From the NCBI RefSeq assembly GCF_027270735.1, contig NZ_JAPWIJ010000001.1:310001-374000 (forward strand): DNA of 64,000 nucleotides, in the 5' to 3' direction. The position numbers and the translations under genes were made by a program. Origin of the DNA: Rhodococcus ruber (GTDB lineage: Bacteria > Actinomycetota > Actinomycetes > Mycobacteriales > Mycobacteriaceae). Under the pieces are notes generated by a model. That model was given only the letters and a program-made list of their open reading frames with translations. It searched no databases and had not been told where the DNA came from. Shown here one piece after another: positions 1-8,968 of the stretch (within the stretch, counting starts at the first letter, position 1; every line of letters starts with the position of its first letter).

Positions 1-570
1 CAGGGTGGCGTCGCGCGTCGCCAGCCAACCGAGCGGAATGATGATGCCCCAACTCACCACGTTCCAGGAGATCCTGGCCCGGAGCGAATCGTGTACCGAG
101 TACTCGTGGAACGCGATCGTCGAGCCCGGACGCAGCAGCGACAGCAGCGATTTGAGCTCTGTATCGGGTTCGTCGACATTTCTGATGAGGTACGCGGCCA
201 GGATTGCGTCGAACGGGCCGTCTACCCCGTTGACCGCCAGATCTTCGACCCGCGAGTGCACGAACGTCACGTTCGACGGCCAGTCCTTGCTGCGGGCCAC
301 CTCGAGCATTTCGGCAGACGCGTCGGCAGCGACGATCTCGGCATGCGGCGCGGCTTCGAGCAGCGCGGCAGTGGATGCACCCGTGCCGCAACCGATGTCG
401 AGCAGACGGAGGCCCGCACCGAGATCGGGGATCCGCAGGCGCTGAGCCGACTTGAGCAGGTGTTCGTGATAGCCGGGGTTCGCTCCGACGAGTCGGTCGT
501 ACGCCTTCGCGCCGACGTCGAATGCTCCGGGAACTTCGTTACGCGGCAGTCCGCTCTTACCGACCTTCAC
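1..570 (-). CDS. Class I SAM-dependent methyltransferase, 3' end cut by window edge
   Basis: The first 190 codons of a small-molecule methyltransferase; the gene runs off the left edge. Residues 58-64 read DIGCGTG, the glycine-rich SAM-binding motif I, followed by an acidic strand (AADAS). A downstream stretch (residues about 110-125, FDAILAAYLIRNV) matches motif II of UbiE/MenG-like enzymes. The GTG start overlaps the stop of the upstream S4 gene by four bases (GTGA), so the two are probably translated together. The substrate cannot be told from this part. Confidence 0.8.
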   Translation of the reverse strand, partial: MKVGKSGLPRNEVPGAFDVGAKAYDRLVGANPGYHEHLLKSAQRLRIPDLGAGLRLLDIGCGTGASTAALLEAAPHAEIVAADASAEMLEVARSKDWPSNVTFVHSRVEDLAVNGVDGPFDAILAAYLIRNVDEPDTELKSLLSLLRPGSTIAFHEYSVHDSLRARISWNVVSWGIIIPLGWLATRDATL

Positions 571-800
571 AGTGCCTCTTCCTTGCTCACGCGGGCAGAG
601 GGCCCACCCTGGACCGTTACGACATCACCGTGCTGCAGCTGCCGTCCGCGCCGCACATCGACGTCCCCGTTGACGCTGACGAGACCGTCGGCGATGACGC
701 CCTTCGCCTCCGCACCGGATTCGATGAGGTTGGCGAGCTTGAGGAACTGACCCAATCTGATCGATTCGTCGCGAATGGGGACATCGTGTGCGTCGGACAT
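567..800 (-). CDS. S4-domain RNA-binding protein (YbcJ-like)
   Basis: A 77-residue protein consisting almost wholly of one S4 RNA-binding fold. The typical features are present: IRLGQFLKLANLIESG, then AKGVIADGLVSVNG and RRGRQLQHGDVV. Family members bind structured RNA, probably rRNA or tRNA, but their physiological role is poorly known. I chose the ATG at 800 because GGAG lies about 7 bases upstream; an in-frame start at 839 would add 13 unlike residues. It sits between the copper ATPase and the methyltransferase, and its stop overlaps the start of the latter. Confidence 0.8.
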   Translation of the reverse strand: MSDAHDVPIRDESIRLGQFLKLANLIESGAEAKGVIADGLVSVNGDVDVRRGRQLQHGDVVTVQGGPSARVSKEEAL

Positions 801-843
801 GGCTCCATCCTGTACTAGCGCGCCGTTCGCTGCTACCAACGAG

Positions 844-3030
844 TCACATCGAGGAACGGAACCTGCGCAATCGCAGGCTGTTGCTCACCACGAACACCGA
901 GGACAACGCCATCGCGGCACCGGCGAGCATGGGGTTGAGCAGGCCCGCAGCGGCGAGCGGAACGGCAGCGACGTTGTAAGCGAAGGCCCAGAACAGGTTG
1001 CCCTTGATGGTGCTCAGTGTGCGCCGCGAGAGCCGAATGGCATCGCCGACGGCCCGCAGGTCGCCTCGAACCAACGTCAGGTCACTGGCCTCGATCGCTA
1101 CATCCGTGCCGGTCCCCATCGCGAGGCCCAGGTCGGCCGTGGCCAGCGCGGCCGCGTCGTTGATACCGTCGCCGACCATCGCCACGACCTTGCCCGACGC
1201 CTGCAGTTCACGGACGGCGTCCACCTTGCCCGACGGCAACACACCCGCGATGACCTGATCGATCCCCACCTCGGAGGCGATGGCCCTGGCGGCGGCCTCG
1301 TTGTCGCCGGTCAGCATCACCGGCGTCAGGCCCAGTGCCCGCAGTTCCGCGACGGCCTGCTTCGACGTGGGCTTCACCGAATCGGACACAACCAGTACCC
1401 CGCGGGCCTTACCGTCCCACCCGAGCGCCACAGCTGTCCGGCCCTGACGTTCGGCGGTCTCGAAGGCATCTGCCAACTCCGCCGGAAGCGGCATCGACCA
1501 GTCGGCCAGCAATGAGCGACGGCCGATAACTGCGGCGCGACCGTCGACGACACCCTGCACCCCGAGACCCTCGAGGCCGGTGAACTCCTCGACCGGCAGG
1601 GACGACGCCCGGCCCGCGATGGCTCGGGCGATGGGGTGTTCCGAACCCGACTCCAATGCCGCCGCCACGGCACGGACCACTTCCTCGTCCTCGCCGTCGG
1701 CCACGTGCACCGACTGCAGAGTCATCTCCCCGGTGGTGACGGTGCCGGTCTTGTCCAGTACGACGGTGTCCACGCGTCGCGTGGATTCGAGAATCTCCGG
1801 GCCCTTGATCAGGATGCCGAGTTGCGCGGCTCGGCCGGTGCCGACCATCAGCGCGGTGGGTGTGGCCAATCCGAGCGCGCAGGGGCACGCGATGATGAGC
1901 ACTGCGACCGCAGCCGTGAACGCACCGGCCGCGGAACTGCCTGCGCCGAGCCAGAACCCGAGCGTGGCGACCGAGATCGCGATGACGATCGGCACGAAGA
2001 TGCCGGAGATGCGATCGGCCAAGCGCTGTGCCTGCGCCTTACCCGTCTGCGCGTCCTCGACTGCCTTCGCCATCTGTGCCAGCTGGGTATCCGATCCGAT
2101 TCGGCTTGCCCGCACTACGATTCGGCCACCGACGTTCACCGTCGCACCGACCACGGCGTCGCCGATGCCGACCTCCACGGGTACGGATTCACCCGTCAGC
2201 ATCGATCGGTCGACGGCCGAGGAGCCGCTCTCGACGGTGCCGTCGGTGGCTACCTTCTCACCCGGACGAACGACGAACAGATCTCCGACGACCAACTGAT
2301 CGATCGGAATCTGCTGTTCTTCATCACCTTTCAGGACCGAGACCGTCTTGGCACCGAGGTCCATGAGGGCGCGCAGCGCCGCCCCGGCCTGCCGCTTGGA
2401 CCGGCTCTCGAACCAGCGACCCGCCAGAATGAACGTGGTCACTCCCGCCGCGGCTTCGAGGTAGATGTTGCCTGCCCCATCCGTCCGCGCGATCGTGAAC
2501 TCGAACGGATGCGTCATGCCGGGCGTGCCTGCGGTGCCGAAGAACAGTGCATACAGTGACCATCCCAGCGCCGCAAGGGTTCCCATGCTGACGAGGGTGT
2601 CCATGGTCGAGGTGCCGTGCCGCAGGTTGGTCCACGCGGCACGGTGGAACGGTAGAGCACCCCACACGACGACGGGAGCGGCGAGCGTCAGCGACAGCCA
2701 CTGCCAGTTGGTGAACTGGAAGGCCGGGATCATCGCCATCGCGATCACCGGAATGCTGAGCACCGCCGAGACGATCAACCGCTGTTTCAGCGGATCGGTA
2801 GGGAGTTCTTCCGCGGGCTCGGCGGCAGGCACAGTGGCGGTGTACCCAGCGGCTTCGACAGCGGCGATCAGATCCTCGGTGGCCACGCCGTCACTGGTGA
2901 CGCGCGCCTTCTCGGTGGCGTAGTTGACCGTCGCCGATACCCCGTCGAGCTTGTTGAGCTTGCGTTCGATGCGGTTGGCGCACGACGCACAGGTCATGCC
3001 GCCGAGGATCAGTTCTGTTTCCTGGCTCAT
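844..3030 (-). CDS. copA: Copper-translocating P1B-type ATPase
   Basis: A 728-residue inner-membrane heavy-metal ATPase, predicted to export Cu(I). It has one N-terminal heavy-metal-associated domain with the CASC metal site (residues 14-17), the TGES actuator motif (279-282), the intramembrane CPC ion site (382-384), the DKTGT phosphorylation site (426-430), the SEHP motif of P1B pumps (about 463) and GDGIND (620-625). Length and order are normal for CopA/CtpV. Its start overlaps the stop of the upstream membrane-anchored partner by four bases (ATGA), and that operon starts at a TACCC/GGGTA palindrome typical of CsoR/RicR copper sensors. Copper rather than silver is inferred from CPC plus CxxC. 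Confidence 0.95.
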   Translation of the reverse strand: MSQETELILGGMTCASCANRIERKLNKLDGVSATVNYATEKARVTSDGVATEDLIAAVEAAGYTATVPAAEPAEELPTDPLKQRLIVSAVLSIPVIAMAMIPAFQFTNWQWLSLTLAAPVVVWGALPFHRAAWTNLRHGTSTMDTLVSMGTLAALGWSLYALFFGTAGTPGMTHPFEFTIARTDGAGNIYLEAAAGVTTFILAGRWFESRSKRQAGAALRALMDLGAKTVSVLKGDEEQQIPIDQLVVGDLFVVRPGEKVATDGTVESGSSAVDRSMLTGESVPVEVGIGDAVVGATVNVGGRIVVRASRIGSDTQLAQMAKAVEDAQTGKAQAQRLADRISGIFVPIVIAISVATLGFWLGAGSSAAGAFTAAVAVLIIACPCALGLATPTALMVGTGRAAQLGILIKGPEILESTRRVDTVVLDKTGTVTTGEMTLQSVHVADGEDEEVVRAVAAALESGSEHPIARAIAGRASSLPVEEFTGLEGLGVQGVVDGRAAVIGRRSLLADWSMPLPAELADAFETAERQGRTAVALGWDGKARGVLVVSDSVKPTSKQAVAELRALGLTPVMLTGDNEAAARAIASEVGIDQVIAGVLPSGKVDAVRELQASGKVVAMVGDGINDAAALATADLGLAMGTGTDVAIEASDLTLVRGDLRAVGDAIRLSRRTLSTIKGNLFWAFAYNVAAVPLAAAGLLNPMLAGAAMALSSVFVVSNSLRLRRFRSSM

Positions 3031-3914
3031 GCCTGCCCCTCCTGTACCTCGATGGTGAATTCGGCTGTGTGCACGACGCCCCCGTGCTGGAAGTCCAGAT
3101 AGAGCGCATATGTTCCCGCGGTGGGCGCGTCGACGGAGAAGTCGACCGTCGGGCCCGGCGGCCCCTCTTCGGGGTGTACATGCAGGTAGGCCAGGTCGTC
3201 GGCCCGCAAGGCCACCAGATGTCCATAGGCACCGAGGTAGGGCTCGAGATCGGTGACCTCGCGCCCCTCCTGCTCGATGGTCAGCGAAACGGTGGAGTTC
3301 GTGCCCGCGGTGACCGCACCGGCGAGCGTCACGTCATAACCGTCGACACTCGATGTCACATTCGGTGGACTCAGGGGCTGCGGTCGATAGTCGCCGGGAA
3401 CGGTCAGCTCGGTTCCGAGGGTGATGTTCTCCCCACCGGCCGGAGTGAAATCCGCGAACAGACGGTACGGGCCGGGCGTCGCGAGATCGAGGGCCGTCGA
3501 CCACATCCCCGACGCGTCACGCACCGGATGTACGTGCTGAAAGTCCGTCAGATCGCGTCGCACGACAACGAGGTGCAGTTCCTTGGTGTGCATGTCGTCG
3601 TAGTCGGTGAGCGGTGCCCCATTCGGTCCGCTGATCGTGAAGGCGACCGGTACGTCCGCGCCGGACGGGGCGACGGATCGATCGAGCTCGAGCGTGTAGC
3701 CATCCTGGGTGGCCTGCAGCCCGGCCGGAATCGCGGTCGAGGCGGCTGCCGCGTCGTGCGCGTCGTGGCCGGTGTGTGACGCGACCGCGGTCGCCTGGGC
3801 GTCGGGCCCGATCGTGTCGCCGACGAACAGTGCCGCGAGAAACAGAAACGCGATCCCCACGAAGAATCCGACGAGCTTGGTGGGGGCGTCGAGTTCCTGC
3901 CGTCCGTTGCGCAT
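3027..3914 (-). CDS. Membrane-anchored extracytoplasmic protein of the copper operon
   Basis: A 295-residue protein with one N-terminal membrane segment (residues about 13-32, [16 protein letters not shown]) and an exported remainder. The linker carries a His-rich stretch (SHTGHDAHD). Two beta-rich domains follow, each with a histidine pair near DFQHVHP and [11 protein letters not shown], like YtkA/FixH-type modules next to copper pumps. It may present or store copper outside the membrane; that role is inferred from context. It is the first gene of the operon and overlaps copA by four bases. The operator lies just before the ATG, so the transcript may be nearly leaderless. Residues encoded at 3347-3372 coincide with half of the dispersed palindrome found elsewhere in the window. 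Confidence 0.75.
   Translation of the reverse strand: MRNGRQELDAPTKLVGFFVGIAFLFLAALFVGDTIGPDAQATAVASHTGHDAHDAAAASTAIPAGLQATQDGYTLELDRSVAPSGADVPVAFTISGPNGAPLTDYDDMHTKELHLVVVRRDLTDFQHVHPVRDASGMWSTALDLATPGPYRLFADFTPAGGENITLGTELTVPGDYRPQPLSPPNVTSSVDGYDVTLAGAVTAGTNSTVSLTIEQEGREVTDLEPYLGAYGHLVALRADDLAYLHVHPEEGPPGPTVDFSVDAPTAGTYALYLDFQHGGVVHTAEFTIEVQEGQA
3347..3372. repeat. Half-copy of the dispersed palindrome inside a coding region
   Basis: This 26-base stretch matches the left half of the 52-bp intergenic repeat (CACTCGATGT, then ACATTCGGTGG, then ACT). It encodes a linker between the two beta domains of the copper-operon protein. The match is close to the variants at 28975 and 26779. Chance cannot be excluded without a genome-wide count. 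Confidence 0.45.
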
Positions 3915-3939
3915 GGCACTACCCTACCCCCCCAGGGTA
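3671..3939. repeat. Direct repeat copy A (functional copper-operon leader)
   Basis: This is the operator plus first ~80 codons of the copper-operon protein. It is repeated in the same orientation at 4936-5194 with roughly 80-85% identity by eye. The two copies bracket the MarR/4-TM gene pair. Confidence 0.8.
3920..3939 (-). promoter_or_regulatory. Copper-responsive operator (CsoR/RicR-like), copy A
   Basis: An inverted repeat TACCC-N10-GGGTA with a C-rich centre ends 5 bases before the ATG at 3914. It overlaps the likely -10 element of the copper operon. The layout resembles CsoR/RicR boxes of mycobacteria; no csoR gene lies in the window. Confidence 0.7.
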
Positions 3940-3943
3940 TAAA

Positions 3944-4405
3944 TCAGCTCAGCTGGTCGTTGCTCAACCGTTCGTAGAGATCGCCGAGGCGCTCGTTGTA
4001 GTCCTCGATGACACCGAGCTGTTCATCGTCGTAGGAGTCGAGGATGCGAGTGGTCTCGGAGGCCACTGTCCGATATTCCTCGACGATCGCGGAAATTCGG
4101 TTGGTGTCGACCGATACCCACACTTTGCGTCGGTCGAATTCATCGACCTGGGTCACCACTATGTCCGCGTGCCGGAGTCGTTTGATCAGCGCGGTCACCG
4201 CACCTTTCGACAACCCCGTTGCCTGTGCAATATCCCCGGCACTCAGACGGTCGTGGCCGCGTAGCAAGTCGACGCATTCGGCGTCGGTGACATGCATTCC
4301 GGATCGTTGTGCAAGTGCCTGGCGCATCGACACCGACAGCGCCGACGTACGGCGCATCGCGTTCAGTACCGAGTCCACCCTCGCACGTCGATTGCGATTA
4401 CTCAC
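3944..4405 (-). CDS. MarR-family transcriptional regulator
   Basis: A 153-residue winged-helix regulator. The recognition region reads LSAGDIAQATGLSKGAVTAL, followed by the MarR wing with the D-x-R motif (DEFDRRKVWVS). The GTG start at 4405 overlaps the stop of the upstream membrane gene (GTGA), so both form one operon. A longer in-frame extension up to 5167 runs antisense-like through the membrane gene and is not credible. It probably controls its own operon through the CCAATAGT palindrome at 4879-4905. The ligand is unknown. Confidence 0.85.
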   Translation of the reverse strand: MSNRNRRARVDSVLNAMRRTSALSVSMRQALAQRSGMHVTDAECVDLLRGHDRLSAGDIAQATGLSKGAVTALIKRLRHADIVVTQVDEFDRRKVWVSVDTNRISAIVEEYRTVASETTRILDSYDDEQLGVIEDYNERLGDLYERLSNDQLS

Positions 4406-4863
4406 TCGCGGCCGTTCCTGTAGAAGTGACGCGCGGATGTCGACCACGCCAGCACGACCACCGCCAGGGCAGCGAGGTCCAGCACCGGGATCAGCGCATG
4501 GAACATCGCCGAGGACGACCAGGAAATGACGCTGAAGGCGATCGACATCGCTTGGGACACGAGAAGGAACCGTCCCGCCCAGCGTCGCCTCGATCTGAGC
4601 GACCACATGCCTACGAGGCAGACAACAACCGCGACGGTATGAAATACCGAAGCGGACCTTACGGCGATGGCAACCGATTCGTTGACGGTATTGATGTCGA
4701 ACGTCGGATTTTTGGTTGCGATCTCGGCGCTCAGCTCCGCTCGACGCGCGTTCATGACGAACGGAATTGCACTGTGGGCCAATGCGATGAGAATCAGGAG
4801 CGTGTGAATGGTCCGAACCGACGTGGGTGCAGACACTGTCGGCGCGTTCCTCGTGTGCGGCAT
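4402..4863 (-). CDS. Four-TM integral membrane protein of unknown function
   Basis: A 153-residue protein with about four hydrophobic segments: near residues 18-38, 68-88 (VFHTVAVVVCLVGMWSL), 95-115 and 122-142. No catalytic motif is seen. A strong ribosome site (GGAGGGA) precedes the ATG. It is the first gene of a two-gene operon with the MarR regulator. The operon sits between two copies of the copper-operon leader. Confidence 0.7.
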   Translation of the reverse strand: MPHTRNAPTVSAPTSVRTIHTLLILIALAHSAIPFVMNARRAELSAEIATKNPTFDINTVNESVAIAVRSASVFHTVAVVVCLVGMWSLRSRRRWAGRFLLVSQAMSIAFSVISWSSSAMFHALIPVLDLAALAVVVLAWSTSARHFYRNGRE

Positions 4864-4878
4864 GGGACTCCCTCCAGA

Positions 4879-4905
4879 CCAATAGTACGATCATTAAACT
4901 ATTGG
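4879..4905. promoter_or_regulatory. Perfect inverted repeat, probable MarR operator
   Basis: CCAATAGT and ACTATTGG are separated by 11 bases, 16 bases upstream of the membrane gene of the MarR operon. The centre is AT-rich and could hold the -10 element. Autoregulation by the adjacent MarR is inferred. Confidence 0.65.
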
Positions 4906-4935
4906 CCGCTGTGGGCGTCGTCAAGACCGGATCAT

Positions 4936-5167
4936 CGACGGATCGATCGAGTCCGAGGGTGTAGCCGTCCTGGGTGGCCTGTAGCCCGGCCGGAATCGAG
5001 GTCGACGCTGCCATCGAATCGTGACCGGTGTGCGCGGCCGCGGTGTCCGCCGGGTCGTCGGGGTCCGCGCGTGCCGCCGACGAACAGTGCCACGAGAAAC
5101 AGAAACGCGATCCCCACGAAGAATCCGACGAGCTTGGTGGGGGCGTCGAGTTCCTGCCGTCTTGCAT
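4936..5167 (-). pseudogene. Decayed 5' fragment of the copper-operon protein (direct repeat copy B)
   Basis: This is a second copy of the first ~75 codons of the protein at 3027-3914. It keeps the membrane segment (GIAFLFLVALFVG) and the tract [14 protein letters not shown]. The original start is out of frame, and the membrane segment and His-rich linker are now in different frames. The fragment ends abruptly at about 4936, and nothing of the two beta domains follows. With copy A it brackets the MarR/4-TM cassette, which suggests a tandem duplication followed by insertion or deletion. Confidence 0.75.
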
Positions 5168-5176
5168 GGATGGACT

Positions 5177-5194
5177 TACCCTCCCCCCAGGGTA
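5177..5194 (-). promoter_or_regulatory. Copper-responsive operator, copy B
   Basis: TACCC-N8-GGGTA is a slightly shortened version of the operator at 3920-3939. It sits upstream of the decayed leader fragment and just after the stop of the GNAT gene. It may still bind the copper sensor but now drives no intact gene directly. Confidence 0.6.
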
Positions 5195-5195
5195 T

Positions 5196-5714
5196 CTAGC
5201 CGGTAGTTCCGATCGTCATCTTGAAACCGACATGGGAGGCAGCAAAACCCAGACGGGTGTAGAAGCGGCGGGCGTCCACTCGACGCGAGTCGGACGTCAA
5301 TTGCACCAGAGCGCACCCTCGCCGCGTGGCTTCCTCGATCGCCCACCTGATCAGTGCACCGCCGAGTCCCCGACTGCGCCACGCCGCGGCCACCCGCACG
5401 GCTTCGATCTGCGCCCGCAGCGCTCCCCCGCGCGCCAGCCCCGGAATGACGGTCAACTGCAGCGTTGCCACCACCTCGTCACCGTGCACCACGACCACCT
5501 GAAGGTTCCGTGGATCCGACGAGATGTCGTCGAAGGCGGCGCGATACCCGGCCACGTTGTCGACGACTTCGCGCGTCGCGCCCAACGAGTCGTCGACCAG
5601 CAGCGCCACGATCGACTCCAGGTCCGATGCAACCGCCTCGCGCACGACACACGTCGACCCGTCGGTCAGGCTGAATTCCATCGATGTCATTTGGGGGTGA
5701 ATTGCCATGCGCAC
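5196..5714 (-). CDS. GNAT-family N-acetyltransferase
   Basis: A GCN5-type acetyltransferase of up to 172 residues. The acetyl-CoA-binding loop reads AAWRSRGLGGALIRWAIEEA, preceded by the beta-strand IEAVRVAA and followed by LVQLTSDSRRVDARRFYTRLGF. These are the normal motifs A and B. Several ATG codons lie close together at the 5' end (residues 1, 3, 9 and 12), so the start may be up to 33 bases further in. The acceptor substrate is unknown. It ends right at the second copper operator. Confidence 0.85.
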   Translation of the reverse strand: MRMAIHPQMTSMEFSLTDGSTCVVREAVASDLESIVALLVDDSLGATREVVDNVAGYRAAFDDISSDPRNLQVVVVHGDEVVATLQLTVIPGLARGGALRAQIEAVRVAAAWRSRGLGGALIRWAIEEATRRGCALVQLTSDSRRVDARRFYTRLGFAASHVGFKMTIGTTG

Positions 5715-5830
5715 GACGGTAGATCACCCATTTTGTAACGCGAACGATCCTGAGGACGAAATGCCGGGTAACCCACTGGCAACTGCAGTCGGGTAAATCG
5801 GTTCGGGCTGTGAGCGATGGGGATCGAAAC

Positions 5831-7513
5831 ATGAATGTTGGCAAGTCGAAGCGTGCACGCGTTGCGTTGAGCGCGTTCGCTATCGGAGCACTGGGTGCCG
5901 GGGTTGTCGTTGCAGCTCCTTGGTCGACACCGACCACCACCGAAGCCTCCATCGAGCTGGTGTCGACGGCAACGTGCTACGACATGGTCAGCATTGCCAT
6001 CGGCGGACGCAGCGACACACCCCGCGACGGCGTCAAATGGCTCACCACTCCAGACGGCACGCGACTTCCCGCAGCGATGTCGGGCGACTACACCAGCGAC
6101 TGGATCGACCAGGCTGTGCGTGCGCCGATCGGGAAGGTGGATGCCGATTCGTACGCAGCCGTCTACGTGGAATACCCAGCAAACATGGCGAGCTACGAAA
6201 ACTCCGTCGAAACCGGTGTCATCAACTCGCAAACCATCATCCGTGAGATCTCGAAGTCCTGCCCACAGACACGTTTCGCCATCGTGGGCTACAGCGAGGG
6301 CGCGGACGTCGCCCGTCGCACCGCGATGGAAATCGGGAACCAGACCGTTCCTCAGGACGGCAAGTACGGAATCATCGACCCCTCACAGGTCGTCGGGGTC
6401 GTCATTCTCGCCGATGCGGGCCGCGTCGCCGGAGAGGGCCCGTTCCCCGGTGCCGACAACCCGTTCAGCAACCCGGACGGCTTCGACACCAAATATCAGA
6501 ACGGCAACAACGCAATTCCCGGACAGGGCGCATTGCCCGGCACGTCCGGCAGCTTCGGCGCACTCGACGGCAAGGTCGCGTCCTTCTGCTCCGACGGCGA
6601 CCTCACCTGCGCGCTCCCAGAGAACACCTCACTGATCCACCTGGCCGCCAACGTCGGTCGCCAGGTCAATGCCGACGCGTTGCAGAACGAGCAGCTCACC
6701 CCCGCCACCGGTGCCGATCTCGCACTGGCTCTGGGGCGCATCGCAGTCAACGCCTTCAACGACATCGCCTCGCAGCCCAACTGGATGCAGAGCGACGAGA
6801 CATTCCTCGACGTGCTGATCAAGGTGTCCGAGCCCAACTACAAGCCCGGCGCAGTCACCACTCCCGTCTCGGCGAAGGTCGACGGCGAGCAGGAGCCGAT
6901 CGAAACCGGTCAGATGATCGACCTCGTGTACCTGCCGCAGAAGATCTTCCGCGAGATCACCGGGTTCATCTCGTCCAACCAGAACACCGTTCCGGTGATC
7001 ATGAACGATCCGTACGGCCTGACGTTGGCTCCCGGATCGGGACACCACTTCGATTACTGGCGTGACGCCGACGCCGCCAACGGCAAGCCCTTGACCTCGG
7101 TGCAGTACGCCGCGGCATGGCTGACCCAGCTGGCAGAGCAGGCCAACAAGGGCGAGCCGGTGAAGACCAAAGAGGTTCAGGAGAAGGCTGGACGCGCAGT
7201 GGTCGAGTCCATCGCAGCAGCACCCGCGACCACGTCGGCAACGGCAACTCCGACGGCCACGGCGACTGCACCCGCAACCTCGACGCCCGTCGTGACCACC
7301 ACGGTTCCGGTTGTGCCTGCACCCGCAGCAGAGGCACCGGCACCGGCACCGGCGTCCGAGCCGGTCACAACCCCCGAGTGCACCGTCCCCGTCGATGGCG
7401 AGACCCCCGTCGAGGGAGCACCGCCGGTCTGCGTCACCCCGACCGAAGCACCCGCTGCTGTAGCACCCGAGACTGCGGTTCCCACGACCACCGAGGTTGT
7501 ACCTGCACCGTAG
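5831..7513 (+). CDS. Secreted cutinase-family esterase with long Ala/Thr/Pro-rich tail
   Basis: A 560-residue exported serine esterase. A signal peptide covers residues 1 to about 29 (basic start, then ALSAFAIGALGAGVVVAA). The nucleophile elbow is GYSEG (residues 153-157, Ser155), and the following region has the cutinase-type Cys and Asp (FCSDGDLTC). From about residue 455 the chain is low-complexity Ala/Thr/Pro, likely a cell-wall-spanning or surface tail. I chose the ATG at 5831 (GGGGAT upstream) over the GTG at 5810. Mycobacterial relatives hydrolyse lipid esters; the substrate here is unknown. A hairpin terminator follows. Confidence 0.85.
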   Translation: MNVGKSKRARVALSAFAIGALGAGVVVAAPWSTPTTTEASIELVSTATCYDMVSIAIGGRSDTPRDGVKWLTTPDGTRLPAAMSGDYTSDWIDQAVRAPIGKVDADSYAAVYVEYPANMASYENSVETGVINSQTIIREISKSCPQTRFAIVGYSEGADVARRTAMEIGNQTVPQDGKYGIIDPSQVVGVVILADAGRVAGEGPFPGADNPFSNPDGFDTKYQNGNNAIPGQGALPGTSGSFGALDGKVASFCSDGDLTCALPENTSLIHLAANVGRQVNADALQNEQLTPATGADLALALGRIAVNAFNDIASQPNWMQSDETFLDVLIKVSEPNYKPGAVTTPVSAKVDGEQEPIETGQMIDLVYLPQKIFREITGFISSNQNTVPVIMNDPYGLTLAPGSGHHFDYWRDADAANGKPLTSVQYAAAWLTQLAEQANKGEPVKTKEVQEKAGRAVVESIAAAPATTSATATPTATATAPATSTPVVTTTVPVVPAPAAEAPAPAPASEPVTTPECTVPVDGETPVEGAPPVCVTPTEAPAAVAPETAVPTTTEVVPAP

Positions 7514-7534
7514 CCCGGTGCATGCAGAACGCTC

Positions 7535-7579
7535 ACGAGCCCGTCCACCGCTGTCATAGGGTGGGCGGGCTCGTCTGTT
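7535..7579 (+). terminator. Rho-independent-like terminator after the cutinase gene
   Basis: A 14-base stem, ACGAGCCCGTCCAC with GTGGGCGGGCTCGT, closes a 12-base loop and is followed by CTGTTT. It lies 21 bases after the cutinase stop. Confidence 0.7.
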
Positions 7580-7666
7580 TCCACATCGAGAGTGCCGCAG
7601 CCGCATTCACTGACCGGCCGCGGGTTCCATGCGACCGACCGGCGCGACTCAGGCCGTGCCGCGTAG

Positions 7667-7765
7667 CTACCCCCGGACCACGATGCCCACGATCAGAAGC
7701 GGTGCGAGCAACGCCAGCACCAGCGGCGGCAAGACTGCCACCGCTATCTGCGACGCAGCAACCAC
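7667..7765 (-). CDS. Possible 32-residue single-TM mini-protein
   Basis: A GTG-started ORF overlaps the 3' end of the multi-TM gene by 22 bases in another frame. It encodes about 25 hydrophobic residues in a row (AVAVLPPLVLALLAP, then LLIVGIVVRG) ending in Arg-Gly. It could be a translationally coupled small membrane protein, or the remains of a final TM helix of the upstream gene after a frameshift. Support is only composition and position. Confidence 0.25.
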   Translation of the reverse strand: MVAASQIAVAVLPPLVLALLAPLLIVGIVVRG

Positions 7766-8964
7766 ACCCCAGCCGCGCAGACCGACAGCACGACGATGCC
7801 ACCGATGGCCAGCGCGGTCTCGGTCGGCTGAGAACCCCCGAAGAAGTCCGCCCCGGACTCCAGCGCCCCATAGCTACCCCCGTAAATCGTGACCGTCAGG
7901 ACCATGGTGAACGGGACGGTCATGCCGATGGCCAGCGAGGTCGGAGCCGCGGGCAGGGCGGAGACCACGACGTAACCGGCAATCACCGGCACCGCCCACT
8001 GCACGAGCGAGGCGGGGAGATCACCGAGATAGCTCTGCGCGAGATTCGCGGCCGCGAGCACCAGTAGCGCGAGAAGTCCGAGATAGATCTGCGGGAAGCG
8101 GTAGGCGACAAGCCCGCCTGCGGCCAGCAACAGCACCGTGAATCCGAGCGAGGCGTAGGTCGTGTCGAGGAAACTGAGGGCTCCCACCCCGGCCGCCCAC
8201 GAGGCGAGCAACACCAGGATCAGTGAGCCGTCGCGCTTCGGTAGGAGCCAGGCAGCAACGAGCGCCGAGGCGGTCAACCCGGCGAGCGCAAGGAACCATA
8301 CGAGGGTGCTGTCGCTGTATTCACTGGCCCACCAACCGAATCCGCCGGCGACCAGGGGCAGTGCAATACCGACCGCGAGCATCCGAGTGCTCGCCTGCGA
8401 CGCTGCAACCGACGAGGTTCGATATCCGGCAACGAGAAATATCGCGGCGAAGACGGCCAGGACAACGGCGATGGCAGCCCTCTCGGGCACCACCGCGTCC
8501 TCGGGGCCGGCGACCACCCAGGCGAATTGCGGGCCGGACGAGCTCGTCAGCAACGTTCCTAGCTCGGCTCCCACCCGCGCGGCGGCGAGGACTCCGAGCG
8601 CCAGAGCCGCCTGCGCTCCGCGATGGGTTGCAGACAGGATTGCCGACGCACCGAGCAGCACTCCACCGCTCAGCGCTGCTGCCCAATCGCCCAGCAATCC
8701 CGAAGCCATGCCCAGAGATTCGAAGACGATCACCAGCAGCGCCCCCACCGCGATCCACGGGGTGGCTCGTCCACCCGAGCGAGCCGACACCACTGCGCTC
8801 ACTGCTGCAGCGACGGCGAGCACGACCACACCGTCGACAATTGCCGACGCACCGAAGCCGAAGTCGTTGTACAGAAGCGGCTCTCGCAGGGCCATCACGC
8901 TGATCGAGTAGCCGACGGTAAGACCGGCCAGGAGCATCGACAGAACTTTCATACTGCCGATCAT
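7744..8964 (-). CDS. Polytopic membrane protein of unknown function
   Basis: A 406-residue protein made almost entirely of hydrophobic helices, about 12-13 by eye, ending in a basic tail (LLRRR). No transport signature, nucleotide site or catalytic motif is visible. The start used is ATG at 8964; a second ATG at residue 5 is equally possible. Its 5' end is only four bases from the stop of the dehydrogenase gene on the same strand, so it is probably the second gene of that operon. Confidence 0.6.
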   Translation of the reverse strand: MIGSMKVLSMLLAGLTVGYSISVMALREPLLYNDFGFGASAIVDGVVVLAVAAAVSAVVSARSGGRATPWIAVGALLVIVFESLGMASGLLGDWAAALSGGVLLGASAILSATHRGAQAALALGVLAAARVGAELGTLLTSSSGPQFAWVVAGPEDAVVPERAAIAVVLAVFAAIFLVAGYRTSSVAASQASTRMLAVGIALPLVAGGFGWWASEYSDSTLVWFLALAGLTASALVAAWLLPKRDGSLILVLLASWAAGVGALSFLDTTYASLGFTVLLLAAGGLVAYRFPQIYLGLLALLVLAAANLAQSYLGDLPASLVQWAVPVIAGYVVVSALPAAPTSLAIGMTVPFTMVLTVTIYGGSYGALESGADFFGGSQPTETALAIGGIVVLSVCAAGVWLLRRR

Positions 8965-8968
8965 GCCG

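Noticed and set aside
3944-5167. A 407-codon reading of the MarR gene with a long N-terminal extension
   Set aside because: The extension reads the membrane gene and the copper remnant in wrong frames; the GTG at 4405 with GTGA overlap explains the gene.
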